A DNA stretch of 64,000 nucleotides from Neisseria sp. MVDL19-042950 (GTDB lineage Bacteria > Pseudomonadota > Gammaproteobacteria > Burkholderiales > Neisseriaceae). Position 1 is the first letter of the stretch; each line of letters begins with the position of its first letter. Shown one piece after another: positions 6,536 to 15,302 of this stretch. The DNA lies in assembly GCF_030504625.1 (NCBI RefSeq), contig NZ_JAUKWH010000005.1, positions 131,667 to 195,666 of the forward strand, read 5' to 3'. The notes below the pieces were generated by a model. It worked only from the letters and a program-made list of their open reading frames with translations. It was not told where the DNA came from and did no database searches. A program made the position numbers and the translations under genes.

Positions 6536-8502
6536 TCAATCTTCCAAATCGCTCTCAAACATGCTGTATTTCTTCACTTCTTTGAGCGGTTGTTCCGGTG
6601 TTACTACTTCATAGCTGCCCTCGATAACTGCGCCGTTGCCAAACATCAGGCTGCCGAAATCGGGGACGTTTTCGATAGCGGGTGTAAGCTCCGCTTTGGC
6701 AATCGCAATCTTTTCCTCTTGCCGTTTCACCGCGTCTTTTACCCGCTTCTCGCGCAGCTGTTCGATGCGGTTTACAGGCATACCCGGTTTCACATGGCCG
6801 TCCAGCTTAACTTTGCCAATAATCTCGCCGCCCATTGTTTTGACGATCACTTGCGAAGCATCGTACCAGTCGTAGCCCACCCGCACCTTGTCGCTGTGGT
6901 GCATCGTCAGCACGCTGCCCGCATACACATTGTTGTGCAGCTGTACCGTGCCGCGGCGTACCGTGCAGATTTTTTCCGGCCTGAACATATAATCCAGTTC
7001 CACATCCGTTAACGGCTGCTCCGTCTTGTCCAACTCCGCCAAACGGTAAGTGCGGTAATCGGCCGGTGTGCAGTATTCCCCGCCGCTAGCTCTCGCCAGC
7101 TCCGCATGCTCGTGATTCAGGTTGTAATCGCGGATGGCAGCGTCCAAATCCGCTAAAAACTGCCGCCAGCTCGGCATCTTGCGCCGGTATCGCTGCTGCT
7201 CCGTGCTCAATTCCTTGCCTTGCCGCTCCGCATTCATCGCGCTGTTCAATTTACGGATAGTCAGCGTTTTCACGCTGCTGTCGGCATCTTTGCCCACATA
7301 AGTTTCATAGGTTTTCGCCAGCGGAATCGTTACCGTTTCCCAAAACCGCTCGATAATGCCGCGGCCTTGCGGGTTGCCCGGCAAACCCGTTGCATGCTCA
7401 ATGCCGTAGCGCGGCAAAATACCCGTAATATCCGCATCCAGCATCTTGCCCGTAGGCCCCGCACCGTTATCCGTGTAATACATCAGCGCAGGCTCGTGAT
7501 AAGTCATCGCATGGCGCAGCGCATCAGCATGGGCAATCGTCGATTCGCTCAAACTCACGCTCCAGCCCACCACATACCGCGTCGCCGCATCGATAATCAC
7601 CGTAATCTCCGGCTGAAACGGCTGCCCGTGGTCGGGGTGCGCCACCTTAGCCTTAAAGCCGTGGCCGTCGCCCACCCAAATATCGTTCGGATTAAACATC
7701 AGCCAGTCGCGCTTCACATAAGGCATCAGCGATTTATACGCGCTGCCCGTCATTCTGCCGCGCTGCTTAATCACTTCCGGCAGCTGGCCTTGCACATATT
7801 CCACTTGGCTGATACTCGGGCAGGCATCCACACCGCAAGCCAATCCTCCAGCCATGCGATTTCATGCAGCGACCGCGTTTTCTTAGTCTTGTTCGGAGCC
7901 AACGCCGCCAACCGCTCCGTCGGGCTGGCCGCCCCGCGGTATAACGACACCCATTCTTTCAAAGTGCGCACGCTGATACCCCGTTTACTGTTCGCCCGTG
8001 CATTGGCCACCGACACAAAACCCGCCAGCGGCTCGGGCAAAAGCCCTTGTTCTATCTGCTGCGCCACATAAACTACGGCCTCGGTAATTTTCAGCCCCGC
8101 TACCTCGTGCATTTTCAGCACTTCGGCCACAATCGCCATCCGCGCATGAGCGCAGTCGCGTTGCTTGTCGGTCAGATCGTCGGCATATTCGTTAATCGGC
8201 AACCCCAGCTGCTCCAGCTTGCGCCGCGCCGGCGTATTCGCCTTTTTAACCACGCTCGGCAGCTGCGCCGGTTGCGCCGATGCCAACAATTCCGCCGCCT
8301 GTTTTTGCTTAATGGCCGTCTGAATTTCCACCGGCAGGCCGTTTATCAAATACTTTTTAAGTTTTCCTCCTCTACCTTTTCCAGCCATTTCCTCAAATGG
8401 CCAATTACCCTTTTTGGCATGATACTCAACCCCTTGCTTAGTTCTAGGCAGCATAGACAAGCCCAAATTAGCAAGCTCCATAGAAGATAACGCTGTATTC
8501 AT
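6536..8502 (-). pseudogene. Mu A-like transposase, split by a -1 frameshift
   Basis: Two overlapping frames together make a protein of about 655 residues, the size of Mu transposase A. The upstream part (8502 to 7771) holds the N-terminal winged-helix end-binding domain (LPRTKQGVEYHAKKGNWPFEE). The downstream part (from about 7855 to 6536) holds the DDE core: D in WVGDGHGFKAKV, D in MYYTDNGAG and E in GRGIIERFWET. It also carries the C-terminal B-interaction region. The frames cross between about 7811 and 7845. Adding one C to the CCC run at 7818-7820 would give a continuous product. Without recoding, the upstream product lacks the catalytic core, so the prophage is probably transposition-defective. 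A sequencing error at the C run is possible. Confidence 0.85.
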
Positions 8503-8510
8503 GATATGAC

Positions 8511-8560
8511 CTTTTGTTTATATTTTAGCCCTTTAGTTTATTTTTAAACCTTTTGCTTAG
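8511..8560. promoter_or_regulatory. Repressor/Ner operator-like repeats before the transposase gene
   Basis: Two copies of a CTTTTGYTTA motif lie at 8511-8520 and 8550-8560 in the short gap between ner and the transposase gene. On the minus strand the first places AAAAGG just before the transposase ATG at 8502, so the same bases could serve as both ribosome site and protein-binding site. Confidence 0.45.
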
Positions 8561-8579
8561 TCCATTTGCTATAAATGAA

Positions 8580-8822
8580 TTAAGCGGCTAAACTTTTATT
8601 TTTATATCGGCTCGGCCAAATTTGCTCGGGTTTCAACCCTAAAAAGTCAGCGATAATTCTTTCGCCTTTTGGGTATTTAAACTGCAGGGCACTCTTTAAA
8701 GTGTTTGGGCTTAAGCCTGATTCAATAGAAAGCTGCCTCACAGTTTTCCCCCTTTTTTTGACCGCAGCTATTACGTCCGCGCGATGCCAATCTTGAGAGG
8801 TTTCCGCGTTTTTTTGTGTCAT
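8580..8822 (-). CDS. ner: Ner-family phage transcriptional regulator
   Basis: An 80-residue protein with the full Ner/Nlp signature: DWHRADVIAAVKKRGKTVRQLSIESGLSPNTLKSAL, then YPKGERIIADFLGLKPEQIWPSRY. Ner is a small Cro-like helix-turn-helix protein that represses both the early promoter and the repressor gene in Mu during lytic growth. It is the first gene of the leftward early operon and faces the repressor gene across an operator-rich 234-bp gap. Confidence 0.93.
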   Translation of the reverse strand: MTQKNAETSQDWHRADVIAAVKKRGKTVRQLSIESGLSPNTLKSALQFKYPKGERIIADFLGLKPEQIWPSRYKNKSLAA

Positions 8823-9056
8823 TTGTTTTATTCCTTTTGCTAAGTGTTTCTGCTTAGTAATATTACTAAGTTGACGGAATAATACTAAACAAAAGGCATT
8901 ATTAAAAGTCTTTTGTTTAATAAAATAAGGGGAAAAGCTTAAAAATATGACAAACTATTGTTTCTAATTGAAATTTAATTTAAACAAAAAACCTCAATTT
9001 TTGTTTTGTTTTTTGTTTAACCCTCAAATTTTAAACAAAAGGTAATAGGAAGAAAG
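8823..9056. promoter_or_regulatory. Divergent control region with repeated TAAACAAAAG operators
   Basis: This AT-rich gap between ner and the repressor contains at least five copies or close variants of TAAACAAAAG in both orientations (about 8833-8844, 8886-8895, 8910-8919, 8981-8990, 9009-9020 and 9031-9042). Two form a divergent pair with a 14-base spacer (8886-8919). A perfect 18-bp palindrome lies at 8853-8870. The early promoter and the repressor promoter must both be here. The repeats are most simply read as repressor and Ner sites. Confidence 0.7.
8853..8870. promoter_or_regulatory. Perfect 18-bp palindrome, candidate operator
   Basis: CTTAGTAATATTACTAAG is a perfect dyad with no spacer, 31 bases upstream of the ner start. 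It differs from the TAAACAAAAG repeats and contains a TAATAT hexamer that could be the -10 box of the early promoter. It is a candidate site for the Ner dimer or for the LexA-like repressor. Confidence 0.6.
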
Positions 9057-9785
9057 ATGGATACATTCAAAGACAGAGTGTTGAGCCTATGGCCTGATTT
9101 ATCAGTGACGAAAATTGCCGATAAAATTGGAATGACTTATATGGGATTGTCTAAAATTTTTAAGAATGGACATATCCCAAAAGCAGAAACACTCTTAAGC
9201 ATCCACGAGCATTCAGGGTGCGACCTTAAATGGCTCATGACAGGTGAAGGCGAGCCATTTCCAAACCAAAACAAAGCAGGAACAGCGGCAAGCACCAGCA
9301 GTCTGAAAACAAAAGAATCGGACAATCCTATCGTGCTAGACACGCTTGGAAACCCTGTAAACTTAGAAGAATTTGTATTTATACCCAGATACGATATCAA
9401 CGCCTCGGCAGGCAACGGGTTCCCGATAGACACCGAAAATCCCTTGTTTTGTATGGCTTTCAGGCGGTATTGGATAGAGAATTACGTTACCACCCAAATC
9501 GAAAAGCTATCGGTGATCACAGTAAAAGGCGATTCGATGGAAGGCGTGCTCAACCACGGCGACAACATACTGGTAAACCACGCCGACACCAACCCGCGCG
9601 ACGGCTTGTATGTTTTAAGGGTAAACAACGATTTGATTGTAAAAAGGGTTCAAGCCTTGCCCGGCAGATTACTGGTTAAATCAGCAAATCCCGAATACGA
9701 ACCCTTTGAAATAAACCTCAACCACGATCAGCAAGACGTGGCAATCATAGGCAGGGTGGAATGGTTCGGAAGAACCATAAATTGA
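9057..9785 (+). CDS. LexA-like phage repressor with S24 autoprotease domain
   Basis: A 242-residue repressor. A helix-turn-helix occupies about residues 15-36 (SVTKIADKIGMTYMGLSKIF). The C-terminal S24 domain has an Ala-Gly cleavage site in INASAGNG (118-119), the nucleophile Ser160 in VKGDSMEGVL and the general base Lys196 in DLIVKRVQ. All three parts are intact, so RecA-triggered self-cleavage and DNA-damage induction are predicted. Mu itself uses a different, ClpX-sensitive repressor, so this is a lambda-style switch on a Mu-type phage, an arrangement common in Neisseria and Haemophilus Mu-like elements. It is transcribed away from ner. Confidence 0.9.
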   Translation: MDTFKDRVLSLWPDLSVTKIADKIGMTYMGLSKIFKNGHIPKAETLLSIHEHSGCDLKWLMTGEGEPFPNQNKAGTAASTSSLKTKESDNPIVLDTLGNPVNLEEFVFIPRYDINASAGNGFPIDTENPLFCMAFRRYWIENYVTTQIEKLSVITVKGDSMEGVLNHGDNILVNHADTNPRDGLYVLRVNNDLIVKRVQALPGRLLVKSANPEYEPFEINLNHDQQDVAIIGRVEWFGRTIN

Positions 9786-9982
9786 AAGGCTTTTAAAGCC
9801 TGATTAAAAATAGTTTAAACAACTTCATTTTCTCATCAATTTTGTGCAAAAGCTGTTCAGATTTTGAATATTTTTGAGCAAAAGATTTTTTCTCGGTTTT
9901 CATAACCAAAACGGCCAAAACCCTTGTGTTTTAAGATTTTTCCGCCGTTTTCTCTTTTTCCCTCTTGGTGCAAAACCAATCA
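9786..9982. mobile_element. Candidate left end of the Mu-like prophage
   Basis: The noncoding DNA after the repressor carries three copies of a TTTTGCNC motif on the minus strand, near 9843-9852, 9876-9883 and 9968-9976. Such spaced repeats are what transposase-binding end sites look like. The last runs into TGATTGG, read inward, giving a TG...CA boundary at 9982. The host-like sequence with DUS and folD begins just beyond. The right end is outside the window, so the 5-bp target duplication cannot be checked. Confidence 0.5.
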
Positions 9983-9999
9983 CCCCCCCCACACACACA
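9983..9999. repeat. C8 tract followed by a short CA repeat
   Basis: Eight C residues are followed by ACACACACA immediately outside the proposed prophage end. Slippage is likely, but the tract is not inside a reading frame or at an obvious promoter spacing. Confidence 0.8.
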
Positions 10000-10000
10000 G

Positions 10001-10029
10001 AGGCCGTCTGAAACTTTTTCAGACGGCCT
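10001..10029 (-). terminator. Paired-DUS hairpin downstream of folD
   Basis: AGGCCGTCTGAAA and its complement are separated by 3 bases. On the minus strand it lies about 40 bases beyond the folD stop; a small CAGCTT/AAGCTG stem precedes it. Confidence 0.6.
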
Positions 10030-10069
10030 GCAGCTTTTTTTCAAGCTGAAAAGCAATTATCCGAAAATC

Positions 10070-10927
10070 CTATCGGTTATCATGCAATTCAGCCGCGTGC
10101 AGCGTATTTTCCAACAACGTGGCGATGGTCATCGGGCCGACTCCGCCGGGTACGGGCGTAATCATAGAGGCACGTTCTTTGGCCGCTTCAAATTCCACAT
10201 CGCCGCACAGTTTGCCGTCTTCCAAACGGTTGATGCCCACATCGATAACCACTGCCCCGGGTTTAATCCATTCGCCTTTCACGAAGTTCGGTTTGCCCAC
10301 ACCGACAACAACAATATCGGCGGCACCGACTTCTTCCGCCAAGTTTTGAGTGGCGCTGTGGCAGATGGTAACGGTGGCGCGTGCCAGCAATAATTCCAAA
10401 GCCTGAGGGCGGCCTACGATGTTGGATGCCCCGACAACCACGGCTTTTTTTCCCGTAACGTCAATGCCGTATGCTTCCAGCAAAGTCATGACACCTTTGG
10501 GCGTGCAAGGGCGCATCAGCGGCATTTTAACAACCAAACGCCCGACATTGTAAGGATGGAAGCCGTCAACGTCTTTATGCGGCAGAATGCGTTCCAGCAC
10601 GGCTTGGCTGTCGATTTGTTTGGGCAGCGGCAGTTGCACGAGAATGCCGTCTACTGCGGCGTTGCCGTTTAATTCGTCAACCAGTTTCAACAGTTCTTCC
10701 TGCGAAGTGTCGGCGGGCAATTCGTAAGAAAGAGATTCAAAGCCTACTTTTTCGCAAGCCAGTTTCTTATTGCGGACATAAACTGCGCTGGCAGGATCGT
10801 TTCCGACCAGTACGACGGCCAAACAAGGAGTGTGCAGGCCGGCGGCGCGGCGTTCGGCGGTTTTTTGGGCGAGGATTTCCAAGCGTTGGCGGGAAACTTC
10901 CTTGCCGTTGATTAATTGTGCGGTCAT
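10070..10927 (-). CDS. folD: Bifunctional methylenetetrahydrofolate dehydrogenase/cyclohydrolase
   Basis: A 285-residue FolD, the cytosolic enzyme interconverting 5,10-methylene-, methenyl- and 10-formyl-tetrahydrofolate. It shows [14 protein letters not shown] with the catalytic Lys/Tyr region, [21 protein letters not shown] and the dinucleotide segment [11 protein letters not shown] followed by [16 protein letters not shown]. The start at 10927 gives the family N terminus [12 protein letters not shown]; upstream codons in the same frame have no ribosome site. It is the first host gene next to the prophage end and appears intact. Confidence 0.96.
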   Translation of the reverse strand: MTAQLINGKEVSRQRLEILAQKTAERRAAGLHTPCLAVVLVGNDPASAVYVRNKKLACEKVGFESLSYELPADTSQEELLKLVDELNGNAAVDGILVQLPLPKQIDSQAVLERILPHKDVDGFHPYNVGRLVVKMPLMRPCTPKGVMTLLEAYGIDVTGKKAVVVGASNIVGRPQALELLLARATVTICHSATQNLAEEVGAADIVVVGVGKPNFVKGEWIKPGAVVIDVGINRLEDGKLCGDVEFEAAKERASMITPVPGGVGPMTIATLLENTLHAAELHDNR

Positions 10928-11150
10928 GGTTTTCTTTCTGCGAAACGGGATGGGTAACGAGCGGCAGATTATCGCATTTTTGTTGCCCGCTTTCATCTGT
11001 TTGTGTCGAAGCCGTCTGAAAAGAGGGTGCAGGCTTTCGGTTGCCGGCGTGTGGCGGCCTGTTCGGAGTCGGGTTGCTTGCCGGATATTTTAAATCGCTT
11101 AATAAAATAAACAGATAGCGTGAAAGTGCCGCTTTTTATATAAAGCGGGC

Positions 11151-11179
11151 TTGACGTATTTTAAGGCTGCAGGTATAGT
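11151..11179 (+). promoter_or_regulatory. Strong sigma-70 promoter of the tRNA operon
   Basis: TTGACG and TATAGT are separated by 17 bases, with the -10 box 13 bases before the first tRNA. The short distance and near-consensus boxes fit a stable-RNA promoter. Confidence 0.85.
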
Positions 11180-11192
11180 TCGCTTCTCTCGT

Positions 11193-11270
11193 CGGGGCGT
11201 AGCGCAGTCTGGTTAGCGCACCTGTTTTGGGAACAGGGGGTCGTGAGTTCGAATCCCACCGCCCCGACCA
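11193..11270 (+). tRNA. tRNA-Pro (anticodon TGG)
   Basis: A complete cloverleaf with acceptor stem CGGGGCG/CGCCCCG, anticodon loop TTTGGGA, T-loop TTCGAAT and an encoded CCA end. It is first of three tRNAs in one transcript. Confidence 0.97.
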
Positions 11271-11315
11271 GTTTACGTTCCATTCAGCCCGATGTTTGAG
11301 GCGCGAAAACCGCAC

Positions 11316-11392
11316 GCGCCCGTAGCTCAACCGGATAGAGCACCCGCCTTCTAAGCGGGCGGTTACAGGTTCGATTCCTGTCGGGCGTGCCA
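11316..11392 (+). tRNA. tRNA-Arg (anticodon TCT)
   Basis: A complete cloverleaf with acceptor stem GCGCCCG/CGGGCGT, anticodon stem CCCGC/GCGGG around CTTCTAA, T-loop TTCGATT and an encoded CCA. It reads AGA and AGG codons. Confidence 0.96.
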
Positions 11393-11409
11393 AACAAGTT
11401 TCTTTTGCG

Positions 11410-11485
11410 GTGGCTGTAGCTCAGTTGGTAGAGCCCCGGATTGTGATTCCGGTTGTCGTGGGTTCGAGTCCCATCAGCCACCCCA
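11410..11485 (+). tRNA. tRNA-His (anticodon GTG)
   Basis: A complete cloverleaf with acceptor stem GTGGCTG/CAGCCAC, anticodon loop TTGTGAT and an encoded CCA. A G at 11409 pairs opposite the discriminator C, giving the extra G-1 expected of histidine tRNA. Confidence 0.96.
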
Positions 11486-11493
11486 AATCATTT

Positions 11494-11524
11494 AAACCCG
11501 TGTATGAAAATACACGGGTTTTTG
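11494..11524 (+). terminator. Rho-independent terminator of the tRNA operon
   Basis: An 11-bp perfect stem (AAACCCGTGTA/TACACGGGTTT) with a 6-base loop and trailing T residues lies 9 bases after tRNA-His. Confidence 0.9.
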
Positions 11525-11639
11525 CTTATGTTTTGTTTCGGCTGCCGGGTTTGGAATAACCGTTTCAGACGGCCTGACCTTTTCCAACGGCGGGCACTTC
11601 GGTATCATGGCGGCAACTTGTTTATTCGAAAGCGTAATC

Positions 11640-12149
11640 ATGTCTGAATGGCAGCTTCCAGAGTTTGAATGCAAAATCTGCCCACCGGAGCAATTGTCGG
11701 AGCGTATTGCCGCACTGCCGCGCCCGCTGGTGTTTACCAACGGCTGTTTCGATATTCTGCACCGCGGGCATGTAACTTATTTGGCGCAGGCGAGGGCGAC
11801 CGGTGGGGCCATGGTGCTGGCTTTAAACACCGATGCTTCGGTGCGCCGTTTGGGTAAAGGGGACGACCGCCCGATCAATCCTTTGGAAAACCGTGCGGCG
11901 GTTGCGGCTGCATTGGAAAGTGTGGATTTGGTTACTTGGTTTGACGAAGATACGCCGGCCGAACTTATCGAACAGATCTGCCCGGATATTTTGGTTAAGG
12001 GGGGCGATTGGGCTCCTGAAAATATTGTCGGTGCAGCGGAAACTCTTGCGCGTGGCGGTAAAGTGTATTCGATTCCCTTTTTGCATCAAACTTCTACCAC
12101 TCAAACGCTGGCGAAAATCCGTGCGGCAGAAGCGGCAGCCGAACGATGA
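11640..12149 (+). CDS. rfaE2: D-glycero-beta-D-manno-heptose 1-phosphate adenylyltransferase
   Basis: A 169-residue nucleotidyltransferase that makes ADP-heptose for the LPS/LOS inner core. The cytidylyltransferase-fold motif is clear ([18 protein letters not shown]), as are [16 protein letters not shown] and the C-terminal [11 protein letters not shown]. It is the stand-alone adenylyltransferase half of what is the bifunctional HldE in enterics; the kinase half is elsewhere. The start at 11640 gives MSEWQLPEF. An upstream in-frame ATG at 11607 is possible, as neither has a strong ribosome site. It overlaps birA-coaX by 4 bases. Confidence 0.92.
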   Translation: MSEWQLPEFECKICPPEQLSERIAALPRPLVFTNGCFDILHRGHVTYLAQARATGGAMVLALNTDASVRRLGKGDDRPINPLENRAAVAAALESVDLVTWFDEDTPAELIEQICPDILVKGGDWAPENIVGAAETLARGGKVYSIPFLHQTSTTQTLAKIRAAEAAAER

Positions 12150-13897
12150 TGCCGCTCAAGCCGCAACATTGGAAACTGTTGGCTGCACTTTCAGACGGCC
12201 TGCCGAGGCATGTGTCGGAGTTGAGCCGTTTGGTGGACATCAAACCGCAGCAGATTAACGGCTTCTGGCAGCAGATGCCGCCGCATATCCGCGGCTTGTT
12301 GCGCCAATATGACGGCCAATGGCGGTTGGTTCGTCCGTTGGCCGTGCTCGACGAAGCACAAGTACGGCAAATCGGTGCGGAACATGGTTTTCAGACGGCC
12401 TTGAAACATGAATGCTCGTCCAGCAATGATATCGTGTTGGAGCAGGCCAAACAGTCGGTTGAATCCGCGCACCGCTTGTTGTGTGTTACCCATCATCAGA
12501 AGAAAGGGCGTGGCCGCCAAGGTAAGGCGTGGGAAGACCGTTTGGGCGAGTGCCTGATGTTCAGTTTCGGCTGGGCGTTTGATAAGGCGCAAGGCGAACT
12601 GGGGGCGTTGGCGTTGGTTGCGGCGCTGGCCTGCCAGCGTGCGTTGGCGGCGTTCGGCGTGGCGGCGCAGATCAAATGGCCGAACGATTTGGTGGTCGGC
12701 AGACAAAAACTCGGCGGGATTCTGATTGAGACCGTGCGCAGCAGCGGCAAAACCGTTGCGGTAATCGGCATCGGCATCAACTTCGTTTTGCCTAAAGAAG
12801 TGGAAAATGCCACTTCTGTGCAGGCTGCTTTTCAGACGGCCTCACGGCAGGGGTTGGCAGTTGCACGGTTGTTGTCGCTATTGTTGAAAGAGCTGGGTGA
12901 GTTGTTGGCTCAGTTCGAGCGGCACGGTTTTGCACCGTTGCTGCCGGCTTACATCGAGGCTAACCGCGATCTCAACCGCCCCGTGCGTCTGCTTCAAGAC
13001 GGAGTAACCGTGTACGAAGGTACGGTGGCAGGGGTAACCGAACAGGGGGCTTTGCGTTTATCGACCGAACAGGGTGAAAGGGTTGTGGTTAGCGGTGAAA
13101 TCAGTTTGCGCCCCAACGACGACCCCGTGCCGGTTCGGACGGCCAAACCCGAACGTTATCTGCTGTTGGATGGTGGCAACAGCCAACTCAAATGGGCATG
13201 GGTGGAAAACGGGCAGATCGTCCACATGAACCGCGCGCCCTACCGTGATTTGGGATTGCTCGGTGCCGAATGGCTCGAGCGTTCAGACGGCCTCGTCCGC
13301 ATTACGGGCTGTGCGGTGTGCGGCGAAGCCAAGAAAGAGCTGGTTGCCGCGCAGTTGCCGCTGCCGGTCGAATGGTTGCCGTCGATGCCGCAGGCTTTGG
13401 GGATTCGCAACCATTACCGCAATGTGGCCGAACACGGTTCCGACCGTTGGTTTAATGCACTCGGCAGCCGCCGTTTCACTCAAAACGCCTGCGTGGTGGT
13501 AAGCTGCGGTACGGCGGTAACGGTTGACGCGCTGACGGACGACCATCATTATCTCGGCGGCACCATTATGCCGGGCTTTCATTTGATGAAAGAGGCGATG
13601 GCTTTGAAAACCGCCAACCTCAACCGCCCGTTGGGGCGGGTGTATCCTTTCCCCACCACTGCCGCCAATGCTTTGGCTAGCGGTATGGTGGATGCAGTAT
13701 GCGGTTCGGTAATGCTGATGCATGGCCGTCTGAAAGAAAAAATCGGCAGTGAAAAGCCCGTCGACCTGATTATTACCGGCGGCGGTGCGGCAAAAGTGGT
13801 GCAGGCGTTGCCGCAAACTTTTGTTTTGGACAATACAGTTAAAATTGTAGATAATCTCGTGATTTACGGCTTACTCAACTGGATAGAACAACAATGA
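12146..13897 (+). CDS. Bifunctional biotin protein ligase / type III pantothenate kinase
   Basis: A 583-residue fusion. Residues 1-325 are BirA: an N-terminal helix-turn-helix-like domain, the biotinyl-AMP loop GRGRQG (121-126), KWPND (177-181), GGILIE and a C-terminal SH3-like part. Residues 335-583 are Coa[10 protein letters not shown] (342-350) in the phosphate-binding position, [21 protein letters not shown] and TGGGAAKV. One half attaches biotin to acetyl-CoA carboxylase; the other makes phosphopantothenate, the first step to CoA. Both feed fatty-acid synthesis. The fusion is known in Neisseria. Start overlaps the upstream stop, and the stop overlaps the next start as ATGA. Confidence 0.95.
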   Translation: MMPLKPQHWKLLAALSDGLPRHVSELSRLVDIKPQQINGFWQQMPPHIRGLLRQYDGQWRLVRPLAVLDEAQVRQIGAEHGFQTALKHECSSSNDIVLEQAKQSVESAHRLLCVTHHQKKGRGRQGKAWEDRLGECLMFSFGWAFDKAQGELGALALVAALACQRALAAFGVAAQIKWPNDLVVGRQKLGGILIETVRSSGKTVAVIGIGINFVLPKEVENATSVQAAFQTASRQGLAVARLLSLLLKELGELLAQFERHGFAPLLPAYIEANRDLNRPVRLLQDGVTVYEGTVAGVTEQGALRLSTEQGERVVVSGEISLRPNDDPVPVRTAKPERYLLLDGGNSQLKWAWVENGQIVHMNRAPYRDLGLLGAEWLERSDGLVRITGCAVCGEAKKELVAAQLPLPVEWLPSMPQALGIRNHYRNVAEHGSDRWFNALGSRRFTQNACVVVSCGTAVTVDALTDDHHYLGGTIMPGFHLMKEAMALKTANLNRPLGRVYPFPTTAANALASGMVDAVCGSVMLMHGRLKEKIGSEKPVDLIITGGGAAKVVQALPQTFVLDNTVKIVDNLVIYGLLNWIEQQ

Positions 13898-14811
13898 AAT
13901 GGTTATTTGCCGTGCTGGTGGCGCTGAACATCATCGTATTCGGTGGAATGGTTGCCAGCCGTGTCGCAGAAAAACAGAAAACCGTTGTCGAACCGACCGT
14001 TCCTATTGTCGGCAATATGCAACACGAACTCAGCGTGCCGGAGGTGCTCAACAAGCCGTCCGAATCGCCTGTTTCTGCTTCTGATTCCTCTGTTCCCGAT
14101 TGGATTACCTCGACCGAAACCTCCGCCAAAGTAGCATCCGAACCTTCGGACGATGAAAAGGCACTGGCCGAGCGTGAGCGTAAAGCAAAAGAAGAGCAGT
14201 TGGTCAAAGAGAAAAAAGAACGCGAAGAAAAAGAAAAACGCGAGAAAGAAACGGCATTGGCGAAAGAGCAGGCCGAGCGGAAAGAACAAAAAGATTCGAA
14301 AGAAACGGCAGCCGCCAATGACAGCCGCCAATGTACCGCTTCAGCCAGCATCACATTGGATGAAGACGACTATCACCGTATCAAAGGCTTGCTCAAAAAC
14401 TGGCCCCATGTTGCTGCACGGAAAGTGGAAAAACGGGCGCACAGTGCCAAAAACGGCAATCAGGCGCAGAAAACCTACCGTGTATTGCTGTCGTCCGGCG
14501 GCGATGCGGTGGCGCAGTTGAATAATCTTTCCGACAAAGGATTCAGCGCAACGATTTACGAAGGCGACATCAGCGTCGGCGTTACCCGCAGCAAGTCTGC
14601 AGCCCAAGTGCTGATTTCGCGTTTGGCTACCGCAGGATTCGGCGGTGCGCGGATTCAGGAGCAGGAAGACCGCAGCAATGCCCGTGTCGACAGCGGTTTG
14701 AGCGTGGCGAAAATGCAGATTACGTTTGTTTCGGTAGACGACAAGAGTGCTAAAGAAATCGAGAGTGTGCTTGAGCGTTATGGCAAATTGAACCGCAAAG
14801 GATGTAAGTAG
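13894..14811 (+). CDS. SPOR-domain inner-membrane protein
   Basis: A 305-residue protein with an N-terminal signal anchor (residues 2-22, [20 protein letters not shown]), a Pro/Ser-rich linker, a highly charged Lys/Glu coiled-coil region (about 85-140) and a C-terminal SPOR domain at about 190-255 ([18 protein letters not shown] to [15 protein letters not shown]). SPOR domains bind denuded peptidoglycan at the septum. It is third in the rfaE2/birA-coaX operon, overlapping the previous gene by 4 bases. Role in division or cell-wall binding is inferred from the domain. Confidence 0.8.
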   Translation: MKWLFAVLVALNIIVFGGMVASRVAEKQKTVVEPTVPIVGNMQHELSVPEVLNKPSESPVSASDSSVPDWITSTETSAKVASEPSDDEKALAERERKAKEEQLVKEKKEREEKEKREKETALAKEQAERKEQKDSKETAAANDSRQCTASASITLDEDDYHRIKGLLKNWPHVAARKVEKRAHSAKNGNQAQKTYRVLLSSGGDAVAQLNNLSDKGFSATIYEGDISVGVTRSKSAAQVLISRLATAGFGGARIQEQEDRSNARVDSGLSVAKMQITFVSVDDKSAKEIESVLERYGKLNRKGCK

Positions 14812-14825
14812 TTTCCGCAAATAAG

Positions 14826-14872
14826 AAGAGGCCGTCTGAAAATCGTTGCTGGGGTTTTTCAGACGGCCTCTT
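14826..14872 (+). terminator. Paired-DUS hairpin after the SPOR gene
   Basis: A 17-base arm containing AGAGGCCGTCTGAAAA and its complement flank a 13-base loop, ending in T-rich sequence 15 bases after the gene stop. Confidence 0.75.
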
Positions 14873-14928
14873 CGGTTTTTATGCTTTATTTATGGTTGCG
14901 TAAGCGTTTTTCAAACGGCTGCTTCTTT

Positions 14929-14972
14929 CGAAAACACAAACCCGCTGCTTAAACAGCGGGTTTGTGTTTTCG
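14929..14972. repeat. Perfect 19-bp inverted repeat
   Basis: Arms at 14929-14947 and 14954-14972 are perfectly complementary around the loop CTTAAA. The core is a GC-rich stem (CCCGCTG/CAGCGGG) flanked by AAAACACAAA/TTTGTGTTTT, so it can act as a terminator in both directions. It is not a DUS hairpin. Confidence 0.85.
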
Positions 14973-15302
14973 GTTTTGAGTATTTGATGTCAAGGGAACT
15001 GTATCTTTCGTATACACACACTCCGTATGAAAAAGGATGAAAGAAAGGGGGAATAAGCTGTTCGGTGTTTAATGGCTCGGATTCAGGATAACTTCCGAGT
15101 GGTTACATTTTGATACAAATAATAATAATTATCAATACAAATTAAGAGTAAAATCTTTAATTTTATTTAACTTATTGAAATTTAAAAGAATATATTTTAT
15201 CTATTGAGTGGTTAGAGGAATGTGTCCGGAGTGAAGTCTACATATCGGGCAGGAAATAAATCCCGTATAATCCGCGTATTACTATCAAGGCCGTCTTAAA
15301 AC
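14973..15302. other. AT-rich intergenic region before tldD
   Basis: No convincing gene. About 15100-15200 is strongly AT-rich with ATTATC/AATAAT runs. A TATAAT at 15266-15271 is a good -10 for tldD, without a clear -35. A degenerate DUS (GGCCGTCTTAAA) overlaps the tldD ribosome-site region. Confidence 0.6.

Noticed and set aside
11136..11481. Short minus-strand frames across the tRNA cluster
   Set aside because: Antisense of tRNA genes; they give the well-known spurious peptides (GIEPVTARLEGG-type) found opposite tRNAs.
15115..15133. Fur-box-like sequence before tldD
   Set aside because: 14 of 19 matches by eye, but this stretch is a simple AATAAT run and tldD is not a typical iron-regulated gene; chance is likely.
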